From Lumnitzera littorea (taxonomy: Eukaryota > Streptophyta > Magnoliopsida > Myrtales > Combretaceae): DNA of 64,000 nucleotides. The notes under the pieces are model-generated. The model was not told the DNA's origin. It searched no databases and saw nothing but the letters and a program-made list of their open reading frames with translations. A program made the position numbers and the translations under genes. Each line of letters starts with the position of its first letter. Position 1 is the stretch's first letter. Shown one piece after another: positions 12,344-27,600 of the stretch. The stretch lies in the NCBI GenBank assembly GCA_024138015.1, contig JAMXBB010000009.1, positions 9,357,661 to 9,421,660 on the forward strand, in the 5' to 3' direction.

Positions 12344-15300
12344 AAGGAACATGAGCATTAAAAATGGTACAAAGTGGGGAAGTAGTGCAAAGTTAGGTCT
12401 CATGTCCACTTATACATAGGGGCTTACAGCTAATGCGGTTGGTCTGAAATGAACCCTCATAATGCCATTATTATTACAAAAGCATAATTACAAATTTCTA
12501 CTTGTATAAATGTTATAATATAATAGAAAACATCACAAACATTAAAAATAATATAAATCACATAAAAGTTCAAAAGCTTAAATAATATCACATAAACATT
12601 AAAAATAATAAAAAAGTTATGATATATATATATATATATGTATATGTATGTATTATAACATTCCAGGAGACTTGGCAAAGCACACCCTTCAATGGTTGGT
12701 AGGCCTCCATGGATTTTCAAATATTTTATTTTTGAACTTTTCTATTTTCATTGTTTTTAATCATAATATATTTTTAGATTAAATTTTATAAATATAATTA
12801 TTTATTACTATTATTTTCCTTTTATGTCTTGTGACGTTTCTGCCTTTTGGTTTTTTGTTTTATTGAAGATTTAAAGAACAAAATTTTAAAACTGGGTCTA
12901 AGATTAAGAATCTAAATATTCTTTAAAATCAAACATAAACCAAAGATATAGAAATCTAGACCAACAAGCTAAAGAAAGCTTGGATTGAAGAATGAAGACA
13001 GCAATGCATTGATATATGATTAAAAAAATATTAAGATATCATTTTTTAAAAAATATTAGCAAACCCAGTGGACCTAATCATACATGTTAGAATCGAGGTT
13101 ATCTATTTTTAAACCTTAAAAGTATAACTTAATTTCTTATAATTTTTAAAAAGTATAAATTTACCATCCAATCGTTATAAACGATTCCAAACTAGTGCTA
13201 TAAAAACTCATAAAAAAATTAGTTCACGATCAAATAGGGGTGAAGTTTGTACGTGGGTCTTCTAGAGAGATGTGTAATAACTCGCCCAAAAACCGTTGGT
13301 TTTTAAAATGGAATAGGCGGTTCCAATTCCAACCCGGGTGGAACCGAAGGGCCATGTATAATCGTTCCTCGTAGCAGTTAGCACTTAAGGAAGCATCATT
13401 TTCGTTTTGTTAAGAAGCTTGTGATGGAGGCAACAAATCGCTGAAAAATAATGAAGTGGACCACTAAAAAGGGTCCAACATGACAAGGGTCATTTGTAGT
13501 TGTGAAGTTTTTCAAAAGTATTAGCTGTAAACAACGCCCTTTAACGCCGGAGAATTAGACATGACAAGACCTACGACACCCGTGCCTAAGGCCCACTCAC
13601 TATTATGTGAAAATACTGATTATTTTCGTTTTATAAAATAGAACATTGTCAATTAGTGGAAATGGAAGAAAAAAAATTGTCAATTAAAATTCAAACTTTA
13701 TACCTAACTCAAATTTTATATTTTTTTGTAACTGATATATGAAAATATTTTGATGTTAATTTTGTAATTTGTGAGACATGAATTGAGACACAAAGATTTG
13801 AATTACTAGTGTTGACAGAAAAATGAATAGCATATAAAAAGAATGTACTATATAATTGATAAAGGAAAAATGCAACATATGGAATACTCTATCAGTAGGA
13901 TTTAGAACTAGTATTGAAGGGTGAAAAAGAAAAATATAAAAGGAGTAAAATTTAGGGTGATATAAATATTATAGCATCTTCCCCACAAACCCAAAAACAC
14001 CCCGCTCCCCTTCTCTTAGAGGCTGTTTTGGCATGACTTTTAAGTAAAATTATATTATTTAATCAACGGTACTATAATCATTTCTTTTCTTTTTCTTTTT
14101 TTCTTTTTATCCATCGAAATAGAGCAGAAACTACCAAATTTGGAATTTACAAGAGATTCACGTGTCCTGAAAACATTTTGTACGATTGAGATATGAGTGG
14201 TGATATTTCTCTTAAAAGAATTTTACACCTATTTAACAATTATTAATAAGAAGTAATTTGGCGCGTAAAAAGCATTACTCTTTATGCAATTTCATTATTT
14301 GGGTATTTGTCATCAATTACCTTCCATTTCGTGTTTGTGATGTGTTATCAATTTTGATAACAAGCATTTCCATAAAACTTATTAAAAATTAGAAAAGGGG
14401 TGGTTTATTTGCACACTTTTGAAAAATCTTCAAACTATATACACCTCATGTGACCATTATTGATGCCTTTATAAATAAAGAGAAATTCTTGTTATCTAGT
14501 TTTATCAACATATTAGTGGACTATATGTACTAAGGATAGAGTAAATATTGAAGAACACTTAGCTAAACTTAAGAGGGGAAAGTGAATTGAGTTTTAGGAT
14601 AATATGCAATTCTTTTTCGATATATCTAATTAAATGCAATAATAAAAGTAATTAAAACAACAATAAATAATAATAAGTACAGAAATTAAAGAAGATAGAG
14701 ATAAATAAATTCAAACTTGGATATAACATGAAATTCGGACCACTCTTTAGTCTCCATGGACTCACAATATTTCCAACCAAGAATTTTACTTCACTTTATT
14801 AATTTCTCAGCACAATGCTCTAAGAGCTTATACAAGCTTATACACAATCACTATTTTACACAACAATCTCTAGTATAATGCTCTTCTTTCACTCAAGATT
14901 ACAAAGTATATAAACACTTAAGCACTACACACCAGGTCTCTTTTGTTTGATTGCAAGTAAGGAGTACAAAAGATAATTTGTAAGCAATAACACTAAAGAA
15001 TGTAAAGGAATGTCTTTTGGTTGTAGTAGAATATCATATCTTTTTTTTTTTTTTTCCTTTGGTCAGGTTGTTGAGCATTTATATTAACTCATTAAATTCT
15101 TTATGTTATCGCGCATTAAATGCTTCAATGGTTACTTTGATCAAACTTAACGGTATACCAGTACCTTATCCTTATCGATAAGCTGGTAATAAATTATACT
15201 ATCGGCCTGAACATCGGCAAGTAAATCGACATGCTAGCTCCTTCAGGCCAGTGAGCTTTTCTTTGTGCTTTTTAGGGTTTTACACCGTCAATCTGGTTCT

Positions 15301-18300
15301 GTCTTCAACTGTCATGTTGGTAACCTAAATAACACCTGAAAATACTTTTGGCAACCAACAAATAAATATACTTTGCAATCTATCTTTGAGATCATTTAAT
15401 CATCGCTCAAGAATTAAATTTCTTGTAGAGATAATTGATATATTTAATTATTAAGTAAATTAATCAATCTTATTCAATTATCTTAATATAATCAAATATA
15501 ATTTGGTTTTGATTGTTTACTTTTATTTTGTTCTCATCAAAATCAATTAATGAACCCTAGGTTCAACAAATATAGGGGAATATATTTTTGCATACGAAAT
15601 GTTTTTTTGTTGAGAACATTTATTTCAATATGTAGTACAAGAAAAAATAAATAAATTTGTAGAGTTTGTATCATAAATTTATAGGATACCCGAGTTTTGG
15701 AACATAAGTATGTAAAAAAAAAGAGCAAATGAATAAAGTTGAGATGCAAAATAGATGTAGGTAGTTGACTACCATAAGAGGTGCTCGACTATGGAGTAGC
15801 CTTTTGAATGTTGACCGAGACAATGCCACATCAAGTTGATTAGGGTATTGTGTTGATCTTTTGTTAGTACCTATTTTGTGTTTTCTTATTACATAAGTTT
15901 TTTCATTTACCATAAATATTTTAGATTCTTTTTATCTCTCTTTCTCTTTCTTGTTATACTATTGGATCATTTGCAATCATGTTGTAGTTCTTTTTACCCC
16001 ATTTCTTTTAGGGTTTTCCATGTTAAATCATAAATGTCTTACTCTCTTTTCAACTTGTTTATATATGTGTCTTGAGTAGATCAAGGATTTAAGGTTATTA
16101 AATACTGAAGAGTAAAGGTACGATGACTAGACATATTTGGTCTATTTTAAGTATGATTTAAGTGTAGTTAAACTTGTAAAGGTAGAGGATGGAAATCTTG
16201 TTGAGTTTAAGTGATAGTGTTATACTAATGATACTAGAAGAGAATATGGTATAAGATGAGTAATAGACTTGATCTTATGTCTTTGATACACTGTTATTAG
16301 ATAACCTATAAGCATTTAACAAATAGACCATGGTTAGGATTTAGAGGTAGTTGCATTTATAGGTGGTTTAGTCGCTTTAAGTAATTCTTATCATTCTTAA
16401 CATGATGTAGATGCTTGTAGTATACTTTCAATGCAAGAAGAATAGTTACATTCAAATAGAAATGATTCAGATGCAAGATGTCAAGAGTAAAACAATTTTT
16501 GATAAGGCAGTAGTAAAGCCATAAAACGATGGGCTATTACATATTCCCAGTAACTGAATAAGTTTCATGAGTATATTCCATATATATTACACAAAGATCG
16601 TTTTAGAATTATGAGCCAATGCAAAAGTTAGAAGTTTTTTGTGTAGGTGAAGTTCAAGTTAGATTGCATTTTTTGGGTAAATTAATATTACGTTAGTTAT
16701 GAGGTATCTATTAGGATTGCTATGTGTTGCTTTTGCAAGGGAGACTTAGAGTCTCGTGGAGGTCAAGCTATTGTAAGAGGAGTATGGATTATGTAACTTG
16801 TTCCTATAGGTGATGGATGTCAATTGTAGGGTAAGGCATTTCCATGTCGATGTGATTAGCTATAAGAAAAGGAACCAATTGTTTGGTCTTGTAAGGTAAG
16901 AGTTTGGTTTACTTTGTTCATTTGTCGTAAGGAGTGAGTCTATAGGTTAATGGTATAAATTTAGGCCTAAGAGGTCCCAAAAGTAATAAGAGACTTGATG
17001 AGAGTATAAATGAGGGTAGAGGTGGTTTGAGTGAAGAAGTGGTGTCCATTTTATAAATCATAACTCAGCACATATTTTTTGGGAATAAAAAAATGACTTC
17101 ATTTGGGTATAAGGCAATGGGAGGCAATCAATTGCTTGGAGTTGAGCAGAGTACAAATGATATGCCGAATTGTCGTCTATCAAGGCACTAACATGCACCT
17201 CACTCACACATATGAAATGGGTATTTGGGATTTTAAGGGTTGAAGGTGAAAATAGTAAATAAATGGGTTAAAACGTGAATATGTAAGGATATCATGCACC
17301 TATCACAAATGCAAATTAGGATTGAGCATAGAATAGGGTTCATTGCGATTCACAAACATTAAATCGACACTCAGATTTCTAATGGAAGTAAATATAACAC
17401 ATCGGCAGTCTAAAAGAGGTTCATCATAACCTTGAAAAAGATTTATAAGAATGCAAAAGGGATTAAAGACCAATAGAATAATACTCAATAATCTTAGAAA
17501 TACTCGGTTCGCTTACAAGTATACCAAAGGAAAAATGTGTCAAGTATGTTCTTCATTGATTGTCTATAATTACAAGACATAGCTACTTATAACAAATCTT
17601 AAAACCCTAATAGCAAAATTGTAATAATTTATGAAGCCTTAAACTCTAAATATTAGGACTATAAGCTAAAACAAATAAATAATTACAAATTGTACAAAAT
17701 TGTGCATTTTAGTAGGAAGGTTGACATGCGGGCTCACTCGAAATGGTCTAGAATACTCGATTTCGAGCTAGAATAGATCGGCAGCTAGATATCCGAGCTC
17801 AAGGTGAAGGCACTAAAGTCTCGTTATGCTTTGTCGTACTTCTAGTAAGGTCAACCCATAGTTGTTGAACTTGGGGATTGGTAAGTAAGAGGTTTGGGAC
17901 TCCTTCATGCCAAGCGAGTCTTTCGTATTGGGATCTCCATTGGCTGGACCTTGAGTTCCTTGGAGGTTGGTAAGGCTTCTGCCTCTTTTGTCCTTGCCGT
18001 CCTAATTTATCCTCATTCCTTAGCTTCCTACCAGTAGCTCGACCTAAGTAGAATAGTTTAGCCTTGGCTTAGAACAGGTCAACTGAGGCTTGGTGAAGGT
18101 TAAAGATCAATTCCTATCATCAAAGTTGAAAGAAACGAGTTAATTTGGGAAAAGTCCAAGCATATGTACATATATTTAGTAGTGTAAATTCAATATGAAA
18201 TGGAGATTTGTTGAGTTTGTATATCAAATTCACATGAATAAGTCTAAATCACAGAAAGGTGAACACAAGAGAAAATCATGAAATTGAGATGAACAATGGG

Positions 18301-21300
18301 CATGTTATTTAATCCCTACAAGGGATGGTATACTACTAAAGGTAGCAACTTGATCACTAGCCCAGGTTAATTGATTGGTTGGTTGGGTTCCTCTTGATTA
18401 CCAGCTTGAGTGGTTTATCAGTGGTGTTTGGCTAGTCATGTTAGGGTTTATGGCTTTAGTAGTTTTTTTGTTAACTTGTTGCCTAGGTTAATTTCTTTAT
18501 TGCGTTAGTGTTTTGAGGACCCCCCTCCCCACCCTTCCCTCTTATGTACATGTTGATCTTTGTATCGAGTTGAGTTAATACTGAAGGGAACCATGTAAAT
18601 TTCAAGCACTTAATTACGGAAGCATTAATTCAGAGAGATTGTGTCAGCCTTATATTATATTGTTATATTAGTATATTGTTTATAGTCTTACCCATAGTTT
18701 TTCATAATTTTATTTCAACTATTACACATTAAATCTCTTATATTTTTGCTTTATCTTTTGTACTTGGTTCATATGCTTTATCTTCTATATACATACGCCA
18801 TAACAAATCACATCCTTGGTCTTTATCAAAGTCGTATTAGATCGCACATGTGTCAACAAACTGAATACATAATCAAGCCAAGATCTTCGAGAATTGCCAA
18901 ATTTGATTCCTAATTCTTAATTTTGTACCACTGAACCCTTGTACTTTTGATTTATTGCGATGTTTTTCCTCAACCATCAATCATCGAAATTGTAGAAATT
19001 AGTGTCTCGACCTAAATAGCCCCCACCATTTGCAAAAAAAAAAAAAAAGATAAATAAAAGCCTAGAATTCACCAATTATTACAATCCATTAAAGTATAAG
19101 CACAAAATGGATAATTAGCCTAGAGATCTGTGCAAGTCACCCTAAATATTTTTATATTTTACTAATTGATGAGCTGGTCCTTGACTCCTTTAAGTCAAAC
19201 AGCCTTCAGTACCCTAATGTGGACTTGGGGTTATGCCCATCCTCCTTTTATTAATCGTCCACAAATTCAGGAAAAAAGAAGAAGTTAAAGCATTAATAAT
19301 AACATACTTAAAATGCACCCAACTAAACATATAAAATTCTTTTAAACAAAAACGTTATGTCCACAATTCATTTTCAAAGTAACAAGTCAATGATACACTT
19401 TATACTAGGAAGATTTACATGTAGATTTAGTCATATGGATCATATTTTCATATACATTTAGATAATGGGTTAGGTGCACCTATTGATAGATTTACGATCA
19501 TTTACAGTTTTATTCATATATAATGTTGCATGATTGCTAATGATATTATTAAGGACATAACAACATTTTCAATGAAATATCGACCCAATTGATTCCATCA
19601 ATTTATAATTGTTTTGATAAGAGTTTAGTCATATAGTCATAGTTGACAAAAAAAAAATAAAAATTATGAAGCTTATGGTTTCTAAGACCTTTGGGGAGTC
19701 GATTCCATTTTCATGCTAGTTTTAGAATTTTAAGAAATTGGAAATGGTGATATTTTATTTCCTAATCAACACATGAGCAAGTGGTTGTAAAGTGAATTAA
19801 ATGAGATTGTATGAAATCCATTTCGATCTGCACAAAAGATAACTCGTAACTTAGTGATTTAAACGTTTCGCTCAGATGGTAAAGCATATAAATTGAATTT
19901 TTATGGGATAGTCGGACGATGGAAAATTATTTCTTTCATGGATCTCCTGTCGTTGATTTTGACTCATTATAGGCAGCTGTCTACCCACTCCTCCGCCTGG
20001 CTAAAAGAATGTATACATGTGTGTGTGTGTAAAACTAATAGGTAATATAATAATATTATCAAATCACAAATCACAAAAAGTGATTGGGTTTGGTGGCAAG
20101 CTTAGAAGTTGAGGGAGGTAGGTGAATGTGGCTTTGCAATCATGCATGATTAAGTAGTGGAGGAAGACATCAGTGCATTGCATGTAAATTCAATCTTTTC
20201 TCAATTGCTTCATGTATGGGGCTTGCAATAGAATTCTCACAACAAATTCCACTGAAACCAACCTCCCTTTCTCTCTACTTTTTGGCTTTTTCCCTCTTCT
20301 CTTTCCTTCTCTTCCTCCTGCCGGCAAGTAATCCATTGATTCCTTTCCCATTTCTGCAATTGGAAGCTTCTCGATTTTTTTTTTTTGTAATTATTACTTA
20401 GCTAGGATTTATAGTACATTATGTATGATTAGCACAAAATGTTCTTTCCGTCGTAATTAAATTTAAATATTTAAGATCACATGCATGTGTGAGTTTGGTG
20501 GTTAGAGAATTTGACTTAAAATTATTGGAAGAAGAGGTAAGTGCTAGCTACATAAAACTTTTAGATAACATCGTAGATAAGATAATTTTCTTATAAATTT
20601 TTAAAAATATATACACGACCCAAAATGTCTCTAAAACCCCACAAAACTAAGTTATTAAAAAGAACCACAATTAATACCCAATTTAAAGTTTTAATTATGG
20701 GTTAAAAGATATGATGCATTATTTTAAAAGTTATGGTGAGAAAAAAGTGTACTTTTGAAATTAAGGGGTCTATTCATATATTACCAATAACTTTAAAGGT
20801 GTATGTGCAATTTGCCCTAATATTATATATGATTATTTTATATGTTCAATTGATTTATATATTGTACAAAATTTTATCAATTAATTCATAACTCTCCATC
20901 AAGATATATTATTTTGATTCTCTGGCCTTGTGAAATACAGTACAATTGAAAAAAAGAAAAATCGAACACGTGTAAATCTAATCATAAACTTTTAAAACCG
21001 TAAATGAACTCGATTAAACATTTGTAAAAGATCACGATAATCATAATTTAAAATTTTACAATTTCTAACAAAAATACAATTTGTAGGGATATAAAATTCG
21101 AATAAATTATTCTTTAATTAGTTTGGGGGAGATAAAAGGATTTGGAATTTTACTATATAATTGTGTCTAATCAATCATTAAATCTTCAAGAACAACAATC
21201 AATGATATAGTTTAGGACAAATCCTCAAACGATGTTGGAATGGAACCTTGGGAATCTCTGCTGTACAATGTAGGGACTATCATCAGACTCTGAATGATGT

Positions 21301-23512
21301 AACGAGCTTCTTACTTTTTATCGCCATGTCGCCTTCGCATTTGTGACTTTGTTTTCTTTATGTCTTTTTCCCCTTGTGATTCTGTCAATGAAATTTGGGA
21401 AACTTTACAGCCATCTCCAATCACATCGTGGGTGTACATAATCACGGAAAAATACTTTTGTCCGATTTTCTTTTTTGTGCTTTTGTTATGATTAAAAATT
21501 TTAGAATTAGTAAAATATAGTTATGACAGTTTCAAGAGATCCCATTAACTAGTGTTTTTCAGCGATAATTAGTAAAGGCCGGTGAAAATTGATCCAATGT
21601 TAAGATTCAACTACCAGCATTAATAGTTAATAATTACGAAATGTATTAATAAAATAGGAGATTTTCTTATCTTTTTTTTAAATGAATATTAATTTTTCTA
21701 TTTTTCAATTGATTTTTTCTTTTCTTTTCTTTTTGCGTTTTTGTGATGATCGACTTTGCCACCGATCATTGATTGTTGTCTCCCACCATCAGATCCAAGT
21801 TATATCAAAGTAATTTAGTGCTCTGTTGCCCTTTTTTTTTTTTTAGCTAAACAATGTTTATGTAAGTTGAATAATTGAACTTTAAGACGTGGTAAAGTTA
21901 CAAATTGTCAGCTGATTATCAATCCACATTACGTCTTTTTTCATAATGTGACAATAATGTTAAGAGATTAAAAAAAAAAAAGAATAAAAATAAGTAAAAA
22001 GAAGCTAAAGTAAAGAGATTCCTTGACAAAACAAGTAGTATTATGATTACATTTAAGTGCCTTAAAACAAATTTAGCCGTGGATGGGGCACCTAGAAGTT
22101 GTGAAGATTTTCATAGGAAAATGTATGTCCTAGCGGTCACACTATTTCTTATTATAATGCTGCATTTGTTTATCTAGTTGTTTAAGATTTTTCTAAAATC
22201 ATTATAAAGATTTTACGGTAAAATCACTTAAAAGTAATTATATTATATAATCAAACTCTTATTAGTAAAATCGTCTAGATTACAGTAAAAAAAACCGTTG
22301 ACAACTTTTAGCCTTGGTGAAAATTATCAATAGCCTTCCTGAAAACCATTAATAGTTTTATTTTTACTGTATATTATCCTCAAATTATAATAAATAGGAC
22401 CCATTAACAATTGAGAAAAAAAAAACCCCTTAACAATTAAAATAGTGATTATATTATATAGTCATTTTTTAGCATTATATCTTAAAATTTATCTATTATT
22501 TATTAATAATACAAGGTTGTAGTTGCTAGCAATTCTTAATGGTAACAAATCGTGGAAGGATGAGGCGGTTATCAATAGTCCATAGTGATGATTAATCATT
22601 ATGAAAAATGTAAATGTAAATATCAGGTAAATAATTTCAATTTTCAAAAAATGGAAATCATTTTACTTATTTTTCCCCGACATTCTTAAAATGTTGCTAA
22701 CCACCATCATTAATGGCTAGCCAGCACCACTTCATCTTCCATTATCATTTGTCACTGAAACCATTAATACCCTTTTTAACCTCTGAAATGACGATTATAA
22801 GGTTTCAATATCAAAATCTGAAGGTACTTTTCACGAAGTTTGCACTCCTTATTTTAGATATCATTGTGTCCAACATTCTCTGTCCATAAGTTTGTTGTAG
22901 TTCGTAACAAACTTCGAGCACCCGGGACCGTTACCACAAAGATATTCAATCCACATCGAGTAGGAGGTTGAGTGAGCCGATACATTTGGTTGCTTTCCAA
23001 TTTAACACTTTTTGTGCAATGATTGCACAAGAAACCCTAAAGCTTATGCAACTTTAATTTACTCCGATCTTAAGCATAGAACTATTTTTGGGATATACAT
23101 GTTCTATTTTTTGAATATCAAAATAGAAAGCATAAAGGGAGTTGAGTTGAGTTAAATCGAAATAGATACTATTAAGTTTGATCTCTACTTAAATTTAATC
23201 AACATTAAATCTTAAAACTTTGGGAAAATTGAAGTAGTAAATTTGGTCTTCACTTAAAGTGCTATTTGGCAAATTGAACTTGACTTGATTAAACTCATTT
23301 TATTTATACTTTAAGACCGTATTTCTTCTAACTGAAGTAATATCAAAGTATGAATTAGATTTACAATTTAATTTGAAATAAGCACGAGTAGGCAAGCATA
23401 GCATCAACTCAAGTACTTTGTGGTTTGAGCTTGATTTGATAGAACTTGTGTGTGATAGTTATTACATCAAAGTCCAGTCAATATTGCATTAGGTTGAAGT
23501 AGTTTGTAAGTA
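12344..23512. other. Intergenic, repeat-derived, no gene recognised
   Basis: No frame with recognisable protein features was found in this 11-kb stretch. It contains a TA-rich microsatellite at about 12620-12652, poly-T at about 15040-15056 and poly-A at about 19035-19048. The segments at about 14540-15110 and 17490-18120 have the look of degraded LTR or leader sequence (scattered short direct words, A-rich tracts). I could not pair them with another copy in the window, so their nature is unproven. A slightly GC-richer block at about 13250-13600 also has no assignable content. Confidence 0.45.
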
Positions 23513-23616
23513 GATTTAATTTACCCATACTACTAAGTGAGTTTTTAAAAGAATTCCTTTAATGGATTTAATTTATCCATACTACTTAGTGAGTTTTTAA
23601 AAGATCTCCTTTAATA
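23513..23616 (+). repeat. Tandem duplication, 52-bp period, two copies
   Basis: Copies at 23513-23564 and 23565-23616 share GATTTAATTTA, CCATACTACT, GTGAGTTTTTAAAAGA and CTCCTTTAAT-type blocks with a handful of substitutions. No function is suggested. Confidence 0.8.
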
Positions 23617-26499
23617 GGGGCCATATGCACTTGATAAGACACCGTAAAAAGAAACTTTGCACATCTAAATACAAATTGTACATTTCTTGTGGAATATGCT
23701 TAAAGGCGTGTTATTGAATCACTTATTAACAAATAACTATCAAGGACATCTTTAGTAGTTAATATTGTCTTATTTTTCTATTTGATTCCTCAAAATTTTT
23801 TTTTCATTCTATTCAAGTCTTCGATATTTTCAAATCTTTACAAAAATAGAATGTTCATTAAGGATGCTAAATTCTTCATCCATCTTGGATATGTGTTAGT
23901 TTCTAGTTAACCTTAAGGTGATTGGAGTTTGTACAATTCATCAAGCCCTTTTTTCCTCTTTTTAATTATTATTTTTGTATTTATGATAGGGATCAATTTC
24001 CTTGACTTAATTACAAATGAATTATTTTAAATTTAGCTGCTCAGGAAGACTTAAATGGCGAGATTTTAAGGATACATGGCATAGACTTGATAGAAGATTA
24101 CTTTTATTAGTTTATTATTTACTCGATAAATTGGTTATTCTTATTATTATTATTTTCTAGTATTCTAGTTTAGGAATTGCTTCTACACATTTTATTATTA
24201 ACAGTTAGTTTCCTATTTTACACCTAGAGATGTTAGGGCTTCAATATAAACATTTGTTAACAAACCTTGCTTAGTAGTTTTTGCATCATTAATAGTTGAT
24301 ATCCTAAACACCTGTTCTCTTTTCATTCAAGATCTTATCCATTCATTTATCGAGATGTGGCAATCACTTTGTTCCTTTAGTCTAATTCAATTCTTATCAT
24401 AGCATTATATTTGACTAATCAATATGAATTAGTTAGGAAATTTATTTCTTTTGTGGTTTCCTCTAAGAAAAATAGTCATATCTTTTTATTCTTTTATAAA
24501 CCTTAAATCAAAAGTTCAGAAAAAATTATATTTTTGTTGTGTATTATTTCTATCACAACCCGAGTGAACTAGTCATGATAGTCGTCATATACTGCACAAA
24601 GGACTATAGATTGATTTCCCTTTTTAATCGATAATCCTTTATGTGATATATAAGGTTACTACTACAACTAACAACCTAAAGTTAGTCAGGTATAAGTAAT
24701 ATCATTTTATATTTATAATAACAAGATTATTGAATTGTACATAACACATATACAAGTAATTACAGATAATATGTCTATAATACATTAGATTACAAGCTAA
24801 TAATACATTATATTACATAATAAGGTTTAAAGTCTAAATACAATAACATAAATTCACTTTTATTACTAATCTTACTCTCAAATTAACCCATTGAAGAATT
24901 ACTAACCTCGGGCCACAAATAAATCGACCTGTGCAAGCAAACTATAGAGGTATAAGCTAACTAGATTAGCAAGATGTTTTTCTCAACCATATAACAAATA
25001 AGTTATACAATAATTTATTTCAATCATATGAATGTATGAACAATTGTTATACCATACAAATGCAAACAGATGACTAGGTACTATATGCAACTCAGATTTA
25101 ACGCTCTTCAAAATTAAGATTTGAGATATATCGGCACCAATCAAATTTAGGTATCATACTAGAACTTATATAACAACGAAACTTTACATTTTGTATATGA
25201 AAATATAATAGTATATCTATTTTCAGTTTTTAGTCAATAATCTAATTTTACTTATGATTGTGAGTAGATTCATGTAGTTCTCATTCACCCCTAAATAGAG
25301 TCTTTTGGACTCGACTCTTAGCGAAGCAATTGATACTTCTAATGCCTAATGTTTCTGCAAGCTAAAGTAAAGTCATATCATATGTGTGCACCGTATGAAA
25401 TACTATAATCACAAATAATCAACCTACATATGGCCTCTCGCTACCCCCATGTAATATGACCGCCATAATTAGTTATACAATGCATGATTATGCATGTTTC
25501 AATTTAGTTCATTCAAGTCGGATAATGTTAAGTCCTTTTATACAGTGATCAACAAAGTGACAGATAGATCAATTCCTATCAAATTTACTATACAACAAAC
25601 AGTACAATATTATATTTTAAAGTAAATTTACTATTAACAAATAATACCATACATAAGCAAAACCCAACTTTATACAATATTCAATTATTAATAACAATTT
25701 ATATTCACTATCTATATACCAAAGTAAGTATGAAATCATTAGAAATACTCACTTAACCATACTCGAATTCAAGGGTTGTAAAAGTCAATTGGTAAGTCGG
25801 TGTCAATGTCGTAATCATCTGACATTAAAAAATATGAAAAGTAGTAAGTTTAGAAATTAAATAACTAAATTAATACTGTATTTTGTACTGTTTATTTAAA
25901 TTAGTTTTTTGTTTGTGTGAAATAGTCGATTTGAACTTTTTATTAATTGTATATAACCTTTTCGATTTAACTCATATTTTTATGAACTTATAGCCTATTT
26001 TAATCGTTTTCAAACATACTTTCTTATAGCGAGGTTTATTTTGGACATTATAACCCGCAATTTTGATTATGATATAAAAATATCACAAAATTCATCATTT
26101 TGATTCAAATAATTGTAAAATATCATTTTAAGTTTTTCTTAGTATAATTATGATTTAATAATTATTTAAATCGTATAATTTGTAATTTTCTTATTTTAGG
26201 TCTATTTTACTATAATTACCCATTTTTACTTATTTTTGGGGTTTACGATTTATTAATTCAATTTTTTTATACTTTATTATTTTTCTTATTAATTAATTAA
26301 TTAATTAATTATTATTATTATTAATTACAAAAATTAATTAATTTATAATTAAGTGGTGACATGGTAGCATATGGGAGTGCCACATATCTTTTTGTACTTT
26401 TTCCCATATTTTCCTATTATTTTGTATTTTATGGTATATTTATATATTAATATTTATTACTATATTTTATTAAATTTTCTAAATTAATTATTTATTATA

Positions 26500-27310
26500 C
26501 TTTCTCCTAATGCTACGGTACATACATATATATAATTTCATCTTTATTAAATTAATATTATAATATATTATATATGTACAATTTAAATATACTCGTATTT
26601 CTATATATACAATGCTATTCATATATGTATGTTTATATGTATAATATATTTATGTACTAAAATATCTTAACCTTAAATATATATATTATACGTATGAGTA
26701 TAAATATACATGTGTTTGTATTTTATATACATATGTACATATACGGTTATAGTACATATTTATATATATATACTAAAATACGTAAGATAAATAATAAAAT
26801 ACATAAATACATATACATAATCTTTACTTTCAATAATATATATAATATTATATATATATATACATACACACACACACATAATCTAAATATACATATATTA
26901 TACTATATAGTAAAAAAACCAAGTATATATACATATATATATAAATACTATACATGTGTACATACGTATACTAGATAATAAAAATACTAGGTACATACAT
27001 ACATACATATATATATATATATATCTATTCATGCATACATACATATATCATATAATAAAAATACTATGTATATATATATACATACATAATAACGCATACG
27101 TATGTATATATACCTAAGTAAGGAAATACATAGTATATATATATATATATATATTATATACGCATACATATACATACTATATAATAAAAACACTATATAT
27201 AAAATATATATATACCCACGCATACATATATGTACATGTAAATAATTAAAGAAAATACTTAGTATACATATACATGTTATAAAATACATATATGTACAAA
27301 AATAAATAAA
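26500..27310. repeat. TA-rich microsatellite region
   Basis: About 0.8 kb made almost entirely of TA, TACA and TATG repeats. Apparent open frames here on both strands encode only Tyr/Ile/His-type low-complexity peptides and are not genes. The matching part of the inverted family B copy (48080-48900) has the same composition, so the tract belongs to the LTR-like element. Confidence 0.9.
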
Positions 27311-27363
27311 AACACCTACCTATTTCCTTAGCAAATTAAATCAAATAAGGGTGATAAGGATTT

Positions 27364-27370
27364 TCTTCCT

Positions 27371-27400
<30 letters not shown>
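27364..27400. repeat. TTC/CTT triplet tract
   Basis: About 12 uninterrupted CTT units. On the - strand this reads as a poly-arginine stretch in one frame, an artefact of the repeat. An imperfect GAA tract occurs at the same relative place in the other family B copy (about 48014-48072). Confidence 0.9.
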
Positions 27401-27401
<1 letters not shown>

Positions 27402-27600
27402 TTAATGTGTTTGTTAAATTTATGTGTTTTGTTCTCTTTTTGCTTTCAAGTTCCAAAAAGCTTTGCAAGATCATATGAAAGTAAATAAGAATAAGAAAGA
27501 AAAGAAACAAACCTAAGTTATCTTGTGCATTAAATGGGATGGGATGAGACAATGTAATCATTTTTCTTACTTTTTTCTTTTTAATGAAACAACACCTGGA

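Larger units (their letters stand above)
24551..27600 (+). mobile_element. LTR-like repeat, family B, forward copy
   Basis: Its reverse complement aligns with 47880-50745. Matching blocks include GATTTAACGC followed by GAGATAyATCGrCACCAATCA (about 25095-25142), GTAAGTCrGT with a nearby CTrACATTA (about 25793-25826), and the 'TTTTATGAACTTATAGyC...TTTTAATCGTTTTC' region (about 25977-26012). Both copies then run into a long TA microsatellite and a TTC tract in the same order. Compared with the other copy, this one has lost many C and G bases, as expected for an older methylated element decaying by deamination. The ends are approximate and no target duplication was found. Length and layout suggest a long LTR; the superfamily is not established. 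Confidence 0.6.

Noticed and set aside
26694..27289. Open frames of 80-94 codons on both strands
   Set aside because: They are translations of TA/TATG microsatellite; the peptides are only Tyr, Ile, His and Cys repeats.
27328..27561. Frame with a poly-arginine run on the - strand
   Set aside because: It is the shadow of the CTT triplet tract at 27364-27400.
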